From Xinfangfangia pollutisoli (GTDB lineage: Bacteria > Pseudomonadota > Alphaproteobacteria > Rhodobacterales > Rhodobacteraceae), in NCBI RefSeq assembly GCF_020179405.1, contig NZ_JAICBZ010000019.1:2356-52094 (forward strand): 49,739 nucleotides of DNA. Reading direction: 5' to 3'. The number at the start of each line of letters is the position of its first letter. Positions within the stretch are counted from its first letter, which is position 1. Under the pieces are notes generated by a model. It did not search any database. It was not told where the DNA came from and saw only the letters and a program-made list of their open reading frames with translations. The translations under genes were made by a program, and so were the position numbers. Positions 1-10,215 of the stretch are shown here, piece by piece.

Positions 1-733
1 CCGCATTGCCCAGAAGGCCCACCGATTTCGCCTCGCCCTTGGCCGTCCAATCGGCGATCAGCGCCAGCGCCTCGTCCAGCGTATGCGCCTTGGCGTCCAG
101 ATAGCGGGTGCGCAGGCGGAAATCGATGCGGGTCTCGTCCACCTCGACCGCCAGACAGCAGGCGCCCGCCATGACAGCGGCCAAGGGCTGCGCGCCGCCC
201 ATGCCGCCCAGGCCCCCGGTCAGGATCCAGCGGCCCTTCAGGCTGCCGCCGTAATGCTGGCGCCCCGCCTCGGCGAAGGTCTCATAAGTGCCCTGCACGA
301 TGCCCTGGGTGCCAATATAGATCCAGGACCCGGCCGTCATCTGGCCGTACATCATCAGACCCTTGCGGTCCAACTCGTTGAAATGCTGCCAGTTCGCCCA
401 ATGCGGCACCAGATTGGAATTGGCGATCAGCACGCGCGGCGCATCCGCATGGGTGCGCACCACGGCGACCGGGCGGCCCGATTGCACGACCAGAGTCTCA
501 TCCGCCTCAAGCGTCTTCAGCGCCGCGACGATGCGGTCGAAATCCTCCCATGTCCGCGCGGCCCGACCGATGCCGCCATAGACCACCAGCTCATGCGGGT
601 TCTCGGCCACGTCCGGGTGCAGGTTGTTCATCAGCATGCGCATCGGCGCCTCGGTCAGCCAGCTTTTGGCGGTGATCTCGGTCCCGGTGGGCGGATAGAC
701 GTCGCGCAGGTTGTGGCGGGGGGTCTGGGTCAT
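1..733 (-). CDS. hutU: Urocanate hydratase (urocanase), partial at window edge
   Basis: Second enzyme of histidine catabolism: it hydrates urocanate to 4-imidazolone-5-propanoate in the cytoplasm using tightly bound NAD+. Only the first 244 residues are in the window; the rest lies to the left. The visible part carries the urocanase N-terminus ([20 protein letters not shown], residues about 6-25) and the glycine-rich NAD-binding stretch [20 protein letters not shown], near residues 170-190. The start codon follows a perfect AGGAGG at the right spacing. It is the last gene of the leftward run hutI-hutH-hutU, 18 nt after hutH, so co-transcription is very likely. The family runs to about 555 residues. 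Confidence 0.96.
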   Translation of the reverse strand, partial: MTQTPRHNLRDVYPPTGTEITAKSWLTEAPMRMLMNNLHPDVAENPHELVVYGGIGRAARTWEDFDRIVAALKTLEADETLVVQSGRPVAVVRTHADAPRVLIANSNLVPHWANWQHFNELDRKGLMMYGQMTAGSWIYIGTQGIVQGTYETFAEAGRQHYGGSLKGRWILTGGLGGMGGAQPLAAVMAGACCLAVEVDETRIDFRLRTRYLDAKAHTLDEALALIADWTAKGEAKSVGLLGNA

Positions 734-751
734 TGCAAATCCTCCTGTGGC

Positions 752-2281
752 TCAGGCCGAAAGGCCCGGCAGAATGTCGATGCCGACCGCGTCAGTCAGC
801 GCGCCTTCGGCGATCAGGGCGCCCGCGGCCTCCATGTCGCCCGCCATGAAACGGTCCTCGACCAGGGGCGCGATCCGGGCCCGGATCGCATCTTTCGCGG
901 CCCGCAGCCGGGCCGAGGTTTCCAAGGGCCCCCGCATTTCCACCCCCTGCGCGCCCATCATCGCCTCGACGCCCAGGATCCAGAACAGGTTCTGCGTCAT
1001 CGGCAACAGCCGCCGCGCGCCATGGCAGGCCATGGACACATGGTCTTCCTGGTTCGCGCTGGTGGGCGTGCTGTCGACGCTGGCCGGATGGGCCAGCTGG
1101 CGGTTTTCACTCATCAAGGCGGCCGTGGTGACTTCGGCGATCATCAGGCCGGAATTCAGCCCCGGCTTCGGCGTCAGGAAGCCCGGCAGCCCGTAGCTCA
1201 GCGCCGGGTCGACCAGCAGGGCCACCCGCCGCTGCGCGATGCTGCCGATCTCGGCCACCGCCAGCGCGATCATGTCAGCGGCCAGTGCCACGGGTTCGGC
1301 ATGGAAATTCCCGCCCGAGACCACTTCGCCATCCGACAGGACCAGCGGGTTGTCGGTCGCGGCATTGGCCTCGATCTCCAGCGTCCGCGCGGCCTGGCGC
1401 AGCACGTCCAGACAGGCGCCGTCCACCTGCGGCTGGCAGCGCAGGCAATAGGGATCCTGCACCCGTTCATCGCCTTCCTGATGCGAGGCGCGGATGCCGG
1501 ACCCATCCAGCAGCGCCCGCAGGCTGGCCGCCACGTCGATCTGGCCCTGATGGCCGCGCAAAGTGTGGATTTCCTCGGTGAAGGGCGCGGTCGAGCCCAT
1601 GGCGGCATCGGTCGACAGCGCGCCCGTCACCACCGCCGCCTGCAGCGCCCGCTGCGCCCGGAACAGGCCCGCCAGCGCCAGCGCGGTGGAAACCTGGGTG
1701 CCGTTGATCAGCGCCAGCCCTTCCTTCGCCTCCAGCGCCACCGGGGACAGCCCGGCCTGCGCCAGCGCCTCGGCGCCGGCCATGCGCGCGCCGTTCAGGA
1801 AGGCCTCGCCCTGCCCCAGCATCACCGCCGTCATATGCGCCAGCGGCGCCAGATCGCCCGAGGCCCCGACCGAGCCCTTTTCCGGGATCACCGGCATCAC
1901 GCCCCTGGCCAGCATGCCTTCCAGCAGCGCCACCACCTCGGGCCGCACGCCGGAAGCCCCCCGGCCCAGCGACAGAAGCTTCAGCGTCATCACCAGCCGC
2001 ACGACATCCAGCGGCAAAGGGTCGCCCACGCCGCAGCAATGCGACAGGATCAGGTTCCTTTGCAGAGTGGCCACGTCGTCGCGCGCGATGCGGATCGAGG
2101 CCAGCTTGCCGAAGCCCGTGTTGACGCCATAGACCGGCGCATCGCCCGCCGCGACCCGCGCGATCACCGCCCGCGCCCGGTCGATGCCCGCCTGCGCCGC
2201 AGGATGCAGCGTCACCGCCAGCCCCTGCCGATAGACCGCCTCAAGATCGGCCAAGGTGGCCTTGCCCGGAACCAGCTGCAT
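752..2281 (-). CDS. hutH: Histidine ammonia-lyase
   Basis: Deaminates L-histidine to trans-urocanate and ammonia, the committing step of the hut pathway. The protein has 509 residues, the usual family length. The Ala140-Ser141-Gly142 triad inside [14 protein letters not shown] is the precursor of the MIO electrophile. Tyr51 in [10 protein letters not shown] and His81 in [10 protein letters not shown] match conserved active-site positions. An open frame runs further upstream, but the start was placed at 2281 because its ATG shares one base with the hutI stop (TGATG), which indicates translational coupling. It is the middle gene of hutI-hutH-hutU. Confidence 0.97.
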   Translation of the reverse strand: MQLVPGKATLADLEAVYRQGLAVTLHPAAQAGIDRARAVIARVAAGDAPVYGVNTGFGKLASIRIARDDVATLQRNLILSHCCGVGDPLPLDVVRLVMTLKLLSLGRGASGVRPEVVALLEGMLARGVMPVIPEKGSVGASGDLAPLAHMTAVMLGQGEAFLNGARMAGAEALAQAGLSPVALEAKEGLALINGTQVSTALALAGLFRAQRALQAAVVTGALSTDAAMGSTAPFTEEIHTLRGHQGQIDVAASLRALLDGSGIRASHQEGDERVQDPYCLRCQPQVDGACLDVLRQAARTLEIEANAATDNPLVLSDGEVVSGGNFHAEPVALAADMIALAVAEIGSIAQRRVALLVDPALSYGLPGFLTPKPGLNSGLMIAEVTTAALMSENRQLAHPASVDSTPTSANQEDHVSMACHGARRLLPMTQNLFWILGVEAMMGAQGVEMRGPLETSARLRAAKDAIRARIAPLVEDRFMAGDMEAAGALIAEGALTDAVGIDILPGLSA

Positions 2282-3456
2282 CAGACCATTTCCCCCTTGA
2301 ACCAGCGCTTGCGCAGCGGGTTGAACCCGATCGGGTTCACCAGCTCGGCCGGCGTTTCCACATCCCACAGCGCCAGATCGGCGCTAAGGCCCGGCACCAG
2401 CGCCCCGGTTTCGCCTTGCAGGCCCAGCGCCTTCGCCGCGGCCCCGGTTGTGCCCGCTAGGCATTCCGCCACGGTCAGCCCGAACAGCACCGCCGCCATG
2501 TTCATCGCCATCAGAAGCGAGGTCATCGGCGACGTGCCCGGGTTGGCATCGGTCGAAACCGCCATGGAACACCCCGCCGCGCGGAAGGCCGCGATGGGCG
2601 GCAGTTGCGTCTCGCGCAGCATGTAGAAGGCGCCGGGCAGGATCACCGCCACGGTGCCCGCCGCCGCCATCGCCTGTGCATCGGCTTCGGTCGCATGTTC
2701 CAGATGATCGGCCGACAACCCGCCACGCGCCGCCACCAGTGCCGCGCCGCCCTGATGCGACAATTGCTCGGCATGCAGCTTGACCGGCAGGCCCAGCGCC
2801 TGGGCGCGGTCGAAAACCCGGGCGATTTCGGCAGGGGTGAAGGCCAGATGCTCGCAGAACCCGTCGACCGCATCGACCAGCCCCTCGGCATGGGCCACCT
2901 CCAGCCCCGCCAACACCACATTGTCGATATAGCCCGCCCGGTCATGCCGGTATTCCGGCGGCAGGGCATGGGCGGCCAGCCATGTGGTCCTGATCCGCAC
3001 CTTGCGCAGGCGCGCCAGGGCCCGCGCCGCGCGCAGCATGTTCAGCTCGGCCTCGACCGACAGGCCATAGCCCGACTTGATTTCCACCGTGCCCACGCCC
3101 TCGGCCAGCAGCGCATCAAGGCGGGGCAGGCTTCCTGCCACCAGATCCTCGACCGAGGCTTCGCGCACCGCCCGCATCGTCGAGACGATCCCGCCGCCCG
3201 CCGCCGCGATCTCGGCATAGCTGGCGCCGTTCAGCCGCATCTCGAACTCGCGGGCGCGATTGCCGGCATAGACCAGATGGGTGTGGCAGTCGATCAGCGC
3301 CGGGGTCAGCAGCCGGCCGCCGCAATCGTGCAGCCGGGCACCCTGCTGCGGGACCGAGGCGCCGATCGACGCGATCCGCCCGGCTTCAAGACGCAGCTCG
3401 GCCATCGCGCCATCGGCAAGCCGCGCATTGGTCAGAACCCAGGTCTCGCTGTGCAT
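2281..3456 (-). CDS. hutI: Imidazolonepropionase
   Basis: Third hut step: opens the imidazolone ring of 4-imidazolone-5-propanoate to give N-formimino-L-glutamate. It is a metal-dependent amidohydrolase. The metal motif [10 protein letters not shown] starts at residue 58, and [10 protein letters not shown] holds the conserved late Asp. The protein has 391 residues from the chosen ATG at 3456, which follows a GGGGAAGGG stretch. An in-frame ATG at 3495 would add 13 residues but begins inside the palindromic operator, so it is less likely. It is the first gene of the leftward operon and is divergent from hutF. Confidence 0.96.
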   Translation of the reverse strand: MHSETWVLTNARLADGAMAELRLEAGRIASIGASVPQQGARLHDCGGRLLTPALIDCHTHLVYAGNRAREFEMRLNGASYAEIAAAGGGIVSTMRAVREASVEDLVAGSLPRLDALLAEGVGTVEIKSGYGLSVEAELNMLRAARALARLRKVRIRTTWLAAHALPPEYRHDRAGYIDNVVLAGLEVAHAEGLVDAVDGFCEHLAFTPAEIARVFDRAQALGLPVKLHAEQLSHQGGAALVAARGGLSADHLEHATEADAQAMAAAGTVAVILPGAFYMLRETQLPPIAAFRAAGCSMAVSTDANPGTSPMTSLLMAMNMAAVLFGLTVAECLAGTTGAAAKALGLQGETGALVPGLSADLALWDVETPAELVNPIGFNPLRKRWFKGEMV

Positions 3457-3483
3457 CTTGGCCCTTCCCCGACTCGTTTTAAT

Positions 3484-3495
3484 ATGTATATACAT
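3484..3495. promoter_or_regulatory. Candidate HutC operator between hutI and hutF
   Basis: The perfect 12-bp palindrome ATGTATATACAT lies in the 68-bp gap between the divergent hutI and hutF starts. Its core GTATATAC fits the GT-N-TA-N-AC type recognised by HutC-subfamily GntR repressors, which respond to urocanate. The surrounding AT-rich DNA is also where the -10 elements of both genes would fall, so a bound repressor could silence both directions. The palindrome is seen directly; the identity of the regulator is inferred, and no hutC gene is visible in the window. Confidence 0.75.
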
Positions 3496-3524
3496 GAAAA
3501 GCGGCAGCGGGGAAGACAGATTTC

Positions 3525-4865
3525 ATGAAAACGATTTTCGCGGATTGGGCGCTGCTGCCCGGGGGCTGGGCGCGCGACGTGGCGGTGCAGTTTGATGGCG
3601 CCGCGATCGCGCAGGTTCAGACCGGGGCGGCGCCCTCGGGCGCGACCCGGGTTCAGGCGCTGATCCCCGGCATGGCCAACCTGCATTCCCACGCCTTCCA
3701 GCGCGGCATGGCGGGCCTGGCCGAGACGCGCGGCGACAGCGCCGACAGTTTCTGGACCTGGCGCGAGGTGATGTATCGCTTCGCCCTGGCGCTGACCCCC
3801 GACCAGATGCAGGCCATCGCCGAACTGGCCTATGTGGAAATGCTGGAGGCGGGCTTCACCCGGGTCGGCGAGTTTCACTATCTGCACCACGCGCCCGATG
3901 GCGCCACCTATGCCGACCCCGCCGAGATGAGCCTGCGCATCCTGGCCGCCGCCCAGGCCACCGGCCTGCACCTGACCCATCTTCCGGTCTTCTACGCCCA
4001 TGCCGATTTCGGCGGTGCCCCGCCCGCCCCCGGCCAGCGCCGGTTCATCCACGCGCCCGAGGCTTTCCTGCGGCTGCTCGACTCGCTGGACCGGCAGATG
4101 ACCCGCCCCCTGGATCGGCTGGGCTTCGCCCCGCATTCCCTGCGCGCCGCGACGGGCGATGAAATCGCCGCCCTGCTGGCCGCCCGCCCGACCGGCCCGG
4201 TGCATATCCATGTGGCCGAGCAGCTGCGCGAGGTCGAGGATTGCCTGAAGGCCCATGGCCAGCGGCCGGTCGAACGGCTGCTGGCGACCCAGCCCGTCGA
4301 TGCGCGCTGGTGCCTGATCCACGCAACCCATCTGACCCAGGCCGAACGGCAGGGCCTGGCGGCCTCGGGCGCCGTGGCGGGCCTGTGCCCGGTGACCGAG
4401 GCGAACCTGGGCGACGGGCTGTTCCCCGCGCCGGACTTCCTGGCCGAGGGCGGGCGTTTCGGCATCGGCACCGACAGCAATGTGCGCGTCGCGCTGGCCG
4501 GGGAATTGCAGGTGCTGGAATATGGCCAGCGCCTGACCCTGCGGCAGCGCAATGTTCTGGCGGGCGGCCCGGGGTCGACCGGCGGCGCGCTGATCCGTGG
4601 CGCGCTGGCGGGCGGCGCGCAGGCGCTGGCCGCACCGGCGGCGGAAATCGCACCCGGCGCGCCGGCCGATCTGGTGGCGCTGCGGGATGACACCGGGCCT
4701 GCCCCGCAGGGCGATCGGTGGCTGGACCGCTGGCTTTTCGGGCGCGGCGTTGCCGTGGGCTCGGTCTGGGCCGGCGGGGTGGAATGCGTCAGCGGCGGGC
4801 GGCATCGCGATCGCGACCGGGTGGTCGCGGGCTTCCGCCGCGCGGTCGAGGCCGTGCAGGCCTGA
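3525..4865 (+). CDS. hutF: Formimidoylglutamate deiminase
   Basis: Removes ammonia from N-formimino-L-glutamate to give N-formyl-L-glutamate, as in the five-step hut pathway of Pseudomonas and many alphaproteobacteria. The protein has 446 residues and an amidohydrolase fold: metal ligands His54 and His56 in NLHSHAFQRGMAG, His229 in HIHVAE, and Asp317 in GIGTDSNVRVALAGE. A GGGGAAG motif precedes the ATG. The gene is divergent from hutI and shares the HutC-like operator region. This route needs HutG (N-formylglutamate deformylase), which is not in the window and may lie left of hutU. Confidence 0.94.
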   Translation: MKTIFADWALLPGGWARDVAVQFDGAAIAQVQTGAAPSGATRVQALIPGMANLHSHAFQRGMAGLAETRGDSADSFWTWREVMYRFALALTPDQMQAIAELAYVEMLEAGFTRVGEFHYLHHAPDGATYADPAEMSLRILAAAQATGLHLTHLPVFYAHADFGGAPPAPGQRRFIHAPEAFLRLLDSLDRQMTRPLDRLGFAPHSLRAATGDEIAALLAARPTGPVHIHVAEQLREVEDCLKAHGQRPVERLLATQPVDARWCLIHATHLTQAERQGLAASGAVAGLCPVTEANLGDGLFPAPDFLAEGGRFGIGTDSNVRVALAGELQVLEYGQRLTLRQRNVLAGGPGSTGGALIRGALAGGAQALAAPAAEIAPGAPADLVALRDDTGPAPQGDRWLDRWLFGRGVAVGSVWAGGVECVSGGRHRDRDRVVAGFRRAVEAVQA

Positions 4866-5069
4866 TCCCCGCCCCACGCGGCACCTGGGCTTTGCGCGGC
4901 GGCGCGCGATATGCTAGATCTGCGCCCGGTCGGCAGTTCACCAAGGCGCCGCTGTGTCCGCAAGGGCAAGCTGAACCTGCCCTTCGTCGCGATGCTCCGG
5001 TTCCTTCCCCCCGGCCCGTCTCGCCAAGTCAGCGGCCCGCGACGCCTTCAGGGCCGCAAGGGATGACCG

Positions 5070-5660
5070 ATGATGACCCGCGACACGATCCCCCTGCCGG
5101 TGGCAGATCTTTCCGCCTTCACCCGCGCCCTGGCGCGGCAACTGGCCGAGACCGCGGCGCCGCCCGCGCATCAAAGCCTGATGAACATGCTGGCCCGCGC
5201 CAGCGGCTATCGGAACCTGCAGCACCTGCGCGCCAGCACCAGCGCCTCGGCCCGGCTGCAGGCCCGGATCGCCGCCGCGCCAGAGGATGACGCGGCCATC
5301 GACCATGCGCTGATCGCCCGCGCCCTGGGCCTGTTCGACGCAACGGGCCGGCTGGCGCGCTGGCCGGCGCGGCGCGCGGTGCAGGTCCTGTGTCTCTGGG
5401 CGCTTTGGGCGCGACTGGCGCCGGGCGGCGGGCTGACCGAGCGGCAGATCAGCGCCGCGCTGAATGCGCTGCACGGCTTCGGCGATGCAGCCCTGTTGCG
5501 CCGCGACATGGTGATGCTGGGCCTGCTGCGCCGCGCCGCGGATTGCACCGATTACGCCAGGGTCGAACGCAGGCCCCCGCCCGAAGCGCGGGCGCTGATC
5601 CGCCATCTGGCGCGCCTGGCCCCGGCGGCGGCGATGCGTCCAGACGCGGGCCGAAGATAG
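5070..5660 (+). CDS. DUF2087 domain protein
   Basis: Cytoplasmic protein of up to 196 residues with no known reaction. Residues about 88-168 match the DUF2087 pattern: an RRAVQVLCLWALWARLAPGG helix, then LTERQISAALNALHGFGDAALLRRDMVMLGLLRR, then DYARVER. This layout suggests a small winged-helix-like domain. The N-terminal 85 residues are helical and rich in Ala and Arg, and contain SLMNMLARASGYRNLQHLRA, a motif seen in other DUF2087 proteins. Two adjacent ATGs (5070 and 5073) are possible starts. It stands alone between hutF and a transporter gene. DNA binding is a guess from the fold only. Confidence 0.8.
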   Translation: MMTRDTIPLPVADLSAFTRALARQLAETAAPPAHQSLMNMLARASGYRNLQHLRASTSASARLQARIAAAPEDDAAIDHALIARALGLFDATGRLARWPARRAVQVLCLWALWARLAPGGGLTERQISAALNALHGFGDAALLRRDMVMLGLLRRAADCTDYARVERRPPPEARALIRHLARLAPAAAMRPDAGRR

Positions 5661-5715
5661 CACCAGCGCGCCACCGGCCTTTCCCTGACCGCGGCACCTG
5701 GCGCAGGGTCGCGGC

Positions 5716-6591
5716 ATGTCTGCGCTGTCGCCCCGCCCCGGCTGGATCCTTGCCGCCCCCGTCATCTTCCTGATCCTGTGGTCGGCCGGCTTTTCGGTGG
5801 CCAAGATCGCGCTGGCCCATGCCCAGCCGCTGACCGTGCTGGCGCTGCGCTACGGGCTGACGCTGCTGGTGCTGCTGCCCCTGGCGCTGGTGCTGCGGCC
5901 GGCCTTTCCGCGCGGGCGGGCGCTGGTCGATGTGGCCGTGGTGGGGGTGCTGATCCAGGTCGTCTATTTCGGCCTGTGCTATGTGGCCTTCAAGGCCGGG
6001 GCCTCGGCCGGGACGGTCGCCGTCATCGTCTGCCTGCAACCGATCCTGACCGCCCTTCTGGCCCCGCACTGGTCGGGCGAGCGGATCGGCCGGCGCGCCT
6101 GGGCGGGGCTGGTGCTGGGGCTTGGCGGCGCGGTGCTGGCGGTGCTGGGCCGGGCCTCGGTCTCGATCGAAAGCCCGTTCGGCCTGGCCTGCGCGGCGGT
6201 GGCGCTTCTGGGCATCACCTTCGGCACGCTTTACGAAAAGCGGTCGGGCGGCGGCGGCCATCCGGTGGCGGTCAATCTGGTGCAATATGCCGCCGCCCTG
6301 GCCTTCTGCCTGCCGGCCGCCCTGCTGACCGAGGAGACGGCCATCGCCTGGACCCCGGGCTTTCTGGGCGCCATGGCCTATCTGGTGCTTGGCAATTCGC
6401 TGCTGGCGATGAGCCTTCTCTTGGCGATGATCCGGCGCGGACAGGTGTCGCGCGTGGCCTCGCTGTTCTATCTGGTGCCGCCTTTGTCGGCGCTGATCGC
6501 CTGGCCGCTGCTGGGCGAGGCGGTGCCGCCCCTGACCTGGGCCGGCATGGGCCTGGCCGCGGCGGGCGTGGCGCTGGTGGCGCGGCGCTAA
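5716..6591 (+). CDS. EamA/DMT-superfamily transporter
   Basis: Inner-membrane protein of 291 residues with about ten predicted transmembrane helices in two repeated EamA halves. The first half begins ILAAPVIFLILWSAGFSVAKIAL and the second begins near SPFGLACAAVALLGITFGTLYEKR. The RYGLTLLVLLPLAL stretch after helix 2 and the PLLGEAVPPLTWAGMGLAAAGV end are typical of the RhaT/YdcZ-like drug/metabolite transporters. The substrate cannot be read from sequence. Its TAA stop overlaps the convergent hisG stop by 4 bp, so any terminator must lie inside one of the coding regions. Confidence 0.85.
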   Translation: MSALSPRPGWILAAPVIFLILWSAGFSVAKIALAHAQPLTVLALRYGLTLLVLLPLALVLRPAFPRGRALVDVAVVGVLIQVVYFGLCYVAFKAGASAGTVAVIVCLQPILTALLAPHWSGERIGRRAWAGLVLGLGGAVLAVLGRASVSIESPFGLACAAVALLGITFGTLYEKRSGGGGHPVAVNLVQYAAALAFCLPAALLTEETAIAWTPGFLGAMAYLVLGNSLLAMSLLLAMIRRGQVSRVASLFYLVPPLSALIAWPLLGEAVPPLTWAGMGLAAAGVALVARR

Positions 6592-7292
6592 AGCGCCGGC
6601 ACCGCAAGGCCCAGCCGCGCGGCCAGCGTCCCCAGCGCCGCCCGTTCCGCCTTGCCCCAATCGGCCTGGCGCGCAGCGAACAGCGTGGCCTGCGAGCGGT
6701 GGATCAGCCCGTCCGACAGGATCTTCAGATGGTTCGCCCGCAGGGTCTCGCCCGTCGAGGTGATGTCGGCGATCGCCTCGGCGGTCAGGTTCTTGACCGT
6801 GCCCTCGGTGGCACCCTGGCTGTCGACCAGCGCATAATCGGCCACGCCCTGCTCGGTCAGGAAATCGCGCACCAGGCGGTGGTATTTGGTGGCGATGCGC
6901 AGGCGGTGGCCATGGGCCGCGCGGAAGGCCGCGGCGGCGGCATCCAGATCGTCCAGCGTATCGACATCGATCCACGCCGCGGGCACGGCGATGATCAGAT
7001 CGGCATGGCCGAAGCCCAAAGCCGCCCATTCGGCGACCTGCCGGTCCCAGTCGGCCAGCTTGTCGCGCACCAGATCGCTGCCGGTCACCCCCAGATGGAT
7101 GCGCCCGGCGGCCAGTTCGCGCGGGATTTCGCCCGCGCTCAGCAGCACCAGTTCCACCCCCTCGACCCCGTCGACCGCGCCGGAATATTCCCGCTCGGCG
7201 CCCGACAGCCGCAGCGTCACGCCGCGCGCCCCGAACCAGTCGAAGGTCTTCTCCATCAGCCGGCCCTTGGACGGCACCCCGATCTTCAGCAT
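6588..7292 (-). CDS. hisG: ATP phosphoribosyltransferase catalytic subunit, short form
   Basis: First step of histidine synthesis: joins ATP and PRPP to form phosphoribosyl-ATP. At 234 residues it is the short HisG form, which lacks the C-terminal regulatory domain and needs HisZ. The N-terminus [19 protein letters not shown] and the segment AGRIHLGVTGSDLVRD are typical, as is the PRPP-loop region DITSTGETLRANHLK. It starts 7 nt inside the 3' end of hisZ, so the two subunits are translationally coupled. It is the last gene of hisS-hisZ-hisG and is convergent with the EamA transporter gene. Confidence 0.95.
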   Translation of the reverse strand: MLKIGVPSKGRLMEKTFDWFGARGVTLRLSGAEREYSGAVDGVEGVELVLLSAGEIPRELAAGRIHLGVTGSDLVRDKLADWDRQVAEWAALGFGHADLIIAVPAAWIDVDTLDDLDAAAAAFRAAHGHRLRIATKYHRLVRDFLTEQGVADYALVDSQGATEGTVKNLTAEAIADITSTGETLRANHLKILSDGLIHRSQATLFAARQADWGKAERAALGTLAARLGLAVPAL

Positions 7293-8407
7293 GCCGCCCC
7301 CCGCAATTCGGCCACCAGCCCGGGCCGCAGGATGCCGCCCACGGCGGGGATCGACCTTCCCTGCCCCAGCACCGCGGTCAGCGCGTCATAGCGCCCGCCC
7401 GAGGCCACCGGCGGCAGCGCCGGATCGGCGGCCTGCAGGGTGAAGACGAAGCCGTCGTAATATTCCAGCGTGGTACGGCCATGGCTGGCCTCGAAGGGCA
7501 GCGCGGCCGTGTCGATGCCGCGCGCCTGCAAGGCGTCCAGCCGGATGGCAAAGGTTTCGACCGCGGGGGCGATGGCGGGCAGAAGCGGCGTGATGCCGCG
7601 CAGATGGTCCAGCGCCGCGCGCGCGGGCGCCTCCAGCGCCAGAAGATCATACAGCATCGCGGCTTCGGGCGCGGCCAGGGGCGGGGCCTTGGCGTCTTCC
7701 AGCAAGGCCTGGGCCCGGTCGGCGATATCCTCGGGCCCGCGCAGGCCCACAAGCGGGCCGGCCGCGGCGACCAGCGCCTCGGGCGCATCGGCCGCCAGAC
7801 GGTCCAGAAGGCGGGCCCGCGCTTCGGGCAGGGGCGCGCGGCCCGAGAACCGATCGAGCAGCGCCTTGAAGCGGCGGGGGCGCCAGATGTGGCGCAGAAG
7901 GGCGGCCTTGCGACGGTCGGTCGTGGTCAGCCCCTTCACCGCAGCCATCAGAATGCCGATATCGCCAGTGGCGGGGCGCAGGTTCAGATCGGCCAAAAGG
8001 CCGTGGAACAGCGCGAAGACCTCGGCATCGGCCTGGGGCGCGTCGCGGTCGAAGACCTCATACCCCACTTGCAGATATTCGCGGGCCCGGCCGTCCAGAT
8101 GTTCCTGGCGCCGGAACACCTCGCCCAGATAGGCATAACGCGCGGGTTCCGCCCCGCCCGACATATGCTGCTGCACCACCGGCACGGTGAAATCCGGCCG
8201 CAGCATCATTTCGCCATTCAGCGGATCGGCGGTCACATAGGCGCGGGCGCGGATGTCTTCGCCGTAAAGATCCAGCAGGGTCTCGGCCGGTTGCAGGATA
8301 TCGGCCTCGACCGGCACCGCCCCAGCGGCCAGGAAGGCCGCGAACAGCCGTTCGGCCTCGGCCCGGACGGCCGCCTTTTCAAGGGCGCGGGTCGCGGCTT
8401 CGGTCAT
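7286..8407 (-). CDS. hisZ: ATP phosphoribosyltransferase regulatory subunit
   Basis: HisRS-like protein without tRNA-charging ability that forms the hetero-octameric ATP phosphoribosyltransferase with short-form HisG and gives it histidine feedback control. It has 373 residues and class II synthetase-like motifs: [48 protein letters not shown], and [12 protein letters not shown] near the end. The ATG at 8407 overlaps the hisS stop as ATGA, so that start was chosen over a longer open frame. The order hisS-hisZ-hisG is usual in Rhodobacterales. Confidence 0.94.
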   Translation of the reverse strand: MTEAATRALEKAAVRAEAERLFAAFLAAGAVPVEADILQPAETLLDLYGEDIRARAYVTADPLNGEMMLRPDFTVPVVQQHMSGGAEPARYAYLGEVFRRQEHLDGRAREYLQVGYEVFDRDAPQADAEVFALFHGLLADLNLRPATGDIGILMAAVKGLTTTDRRKAALLRHIWRPRRFKALLDRFSGRAPLPEARARLLDRLAADAPEALVAAAGPLVGLRGPEDIADRAQALLEDAKAPPLAAPEAAMLYDLLALEAPARAALDHLRGITPLLPAIAPAVETFAIRLDALQARGIDTAALPFEASHGRTTLEYYDGFVFTLQAADPALPPVASGGRYDALTAVLGQGRSIPAVGGILRPGLVAELRGAAC

Positions 8408-9885
8408 TGCGCCAGCATCTTTCGCACGGCGGCCAGCAGATCGGCGCGCGGCACCTCGACCTGGGCGGGGCGGTCCTTCCATTCCTCAAGCGTGGCGCTT
8501 TCGGCGATCTTGGCGCCCAGGACCAGATCCTTCAGGATCACCGTGCCCGCGGCGGCTTCGTTCCCGCCCTGGATCACCGCGACCGGAGACTGGCGCTTGT
8601 CGGCATATTTCAACTGGTTGCCGAAGTTCTTCGGATTGCCCAGATAGACCTCGGCCCGGATGCCGGCCTGGCGCAGTTCGGCCGCCATGGCCATGTAATC
8701 GGCCATCCGGTCCCGGTCCATCACCGTCACGACCACCGGGCCCGCCGTATCGGCCGTGCTGCGGCCCTTGGCCCGCAGGGCGGCCAGCAGCCGGTCGACG
8801 CCGATCGAGATGCCGGTGGCCGGCACGGACTGGCCGGTGAAGCGCTTGACCAGATCGTCATAGCGCCCGCCCCCCGCGACCGAGCCGAAATTGCGCGGAC
8901 GGCCCTTTTCGTCGGTGACCTGGAAGGTCAGTTCGGCCTCGAAGACCGGGCCGGTGTAATAGCCCAGGCCGCGGACGACGCCGGGGTCGATCTGGATCCG
9001 GTCGGGGCCATAGCCCTGCGCGGCCAGAAGGTCGGCGATGGTTTCCAGCTCGTCCACGCCTTCGGCGCCCAGCGCCGAGGCCCCGATCAGGTCGCGCAGC
9101 CGGGCCACGGTTTCCGGGCCGGTGGCGCGCTTGGCCGAGACGAAGCCCATCACCACTTCGGCCTGCGCTTCCGACAGCCCCGCGCCCTTGGTGAAATCGC
9201 CCGACTCGTCCTTGCGCCCCGCGCCCAGCAGCGCGCGCACCCCGTCCTCGCCCAGCCGGTCGATCTTGTCGATGGCGCGCAGGACGATGCCGCGTTCCTC
9301 GGCGAAACGGGCGGGATCGGCGGGGTCCAGGACGCCCGCGACCTCCATCACCCCGTTCAGGACCTTGCGGTTGTTGACCTTGATCACATAGTCGCCGGCC
9401 AGGCCCAGGGTTTCGAAAACATCGGCCAGCATGGCGCAGATTTCCGCATCGGCCGCGACCGAAGGCGCGCCGACCGTATCGGCATCGCATTGGTAGAACT
9501 GCCGGAACCGCCCCGGCCCCGGCTTTTCGTTGCGCCAGACCGGGCCCATCGCATAGCGGCGATAGGGGGCGGGCAGATCATTGCGATATTGCGCGGCGAC
9601 CCGGGCCAGCGGCGCCGTCAGGTCATAGCGCAGCGCCAGCCAGTCCTTATCCTCTTCCTGCCAGGCGAAGACACCTTCATTCGGGCGGTCGACATCGGGC
9701 AGGAACTTGCCCAGCGCCTCGACCGTTTCCACCGCCGAGGTTTCCAGCGGATCGAAGCCGTAGCGATGATAGACGGCCGAGATCGCATCCAGCATGGATT
9801 TGCGCTCGGTCACCTCGGCGCCGAGGTAATCGCGGAAGCCCTTCGGCGGTTCGGCCTTCGGGCGGCGGATCTTGGTGTCGGACAT
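8404..9885 (-). CDS. hisS: Histidyl-tRNA synthetase
   Basis: Class II aminoacyl-tRNA synthetase charging tRNA-His. It has 493 residues from the ATG at 9885, which follows AAGGGG. Motif 2 lies around [21 protein letters not shown], the histidine-specific motif is [14 protein letters not shown], and [14 protein letters not shown] with [15 protein letters not shown] is the motif 3 region. The C-terminal anticodon-binding domain starts near VVVTVMDRD. An in-frame ATG at 9903 is a weaker alternative. It heads hisS-hisZ-hisG and is divergent from slyX across 71 bp. Confidence 0.97.
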   Translation of the reverse strand: MSDTKIRRPKAEPPKGFRDYLGAEVTERKSMLDAISAVYHRYGFDPLETSAVETVEALGKFLPDVDRPNEGVFAWQEEDKDWLALRYDLTAPLARVAAQYRNDLPAPYRRYAMGPVWRNEKPGPGRFRQFYQCDADTVGAPSVAADAEICAMLADVFETLGLAGDYVIKVNNRKVLNGVMEVAGVLDPADPARFAEERGIVLRAIDKIDRLGEDGVRALLGAGRKDESGDFTKGAGLSEAQAEVVMGFVSAKRATGPETVARLRDLIGASALGAEGVDELETIADLLAAQGYGPDRIQIDPGVVRGLGYYTGPVFEAELTFQVTDEKGRPRNFGSVAGGGRYDDLVKRFTGQSVPATGISIGVDRLLAALRAKGRSTADTAGPVVVTVMDRDRMADYMAMAAELRQAGIRAEVYLGNPKNFGNQLKYADKRQSPVAVIQGGNEAAAGTVILKDLVLGAKIAESATLEEWKDRPAQVEVPRADLLAAVRKMLAQ

Positions 9886-9956
9886 CGGGAAAGCCCCTTG
9901 CATCGCTCGGCCGTTCCTGTAGCCCCTGGGGGCGGGCACGGCAAGCGGGGGCGAAG

Positions 9957-10169
9957 ATGGATCGGGACCGGGATCGGATCGACAGTCTTGAGGAAAAGCT
10001 CGCGCATCTGATGCGCGCGGTCGAGGATCTGTCGGATGTGGCCGCCCGCCAGGCGCGCGAGATCGAGGTGCTGGAGCGGCGGGTGCGGATGCTGATGGAA
10101 CGCGCGGCCGAGGATGAGGCGCTGCAGGGCGAAGCGCCCGCGGCCAATGTGCGGCCGCCGCACTGGTAA
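9957..10169 (+). CDS. slyX: SlyX family protein
   Basis: Small coiled-coil protein of 70 residues with no established function. Residues 6-50 form a continuous heptad pattern ([20 protein letters not shown] then [15 protein letters not shown]), and the protein ends in PPHW, the SlyX signature (PPHY/PPHW). It lies in the hisS upstream gap reading away from hisS, and its 3' end faces the hybrid kinase gene 46 bp away. The name records family membership only; no lysis or chaperone role is implied. Confidence 0.88.
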   Translation: MDRDRDRIDSLEEKLAHLMRAVEDLSDVAARQAREIEVLERRVRMLMERAAEDEALQGEAPAANVRPPHW

Positions 10170-10215
10170 GGCGCGGCAGGACGGGTCGGCGGGCCGGCTC
10201 CGTGGGGCCGAAGGC

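Noticed and set aside
83-2626. 847-codon open frame on the plus strand opposite hutH and hutI
   Set aside because: It is a GC-driven antisense frame. Its product is low-complexity Arg/Gln/His/Gly text, and the opposite strand encodes clear hut enzymes.
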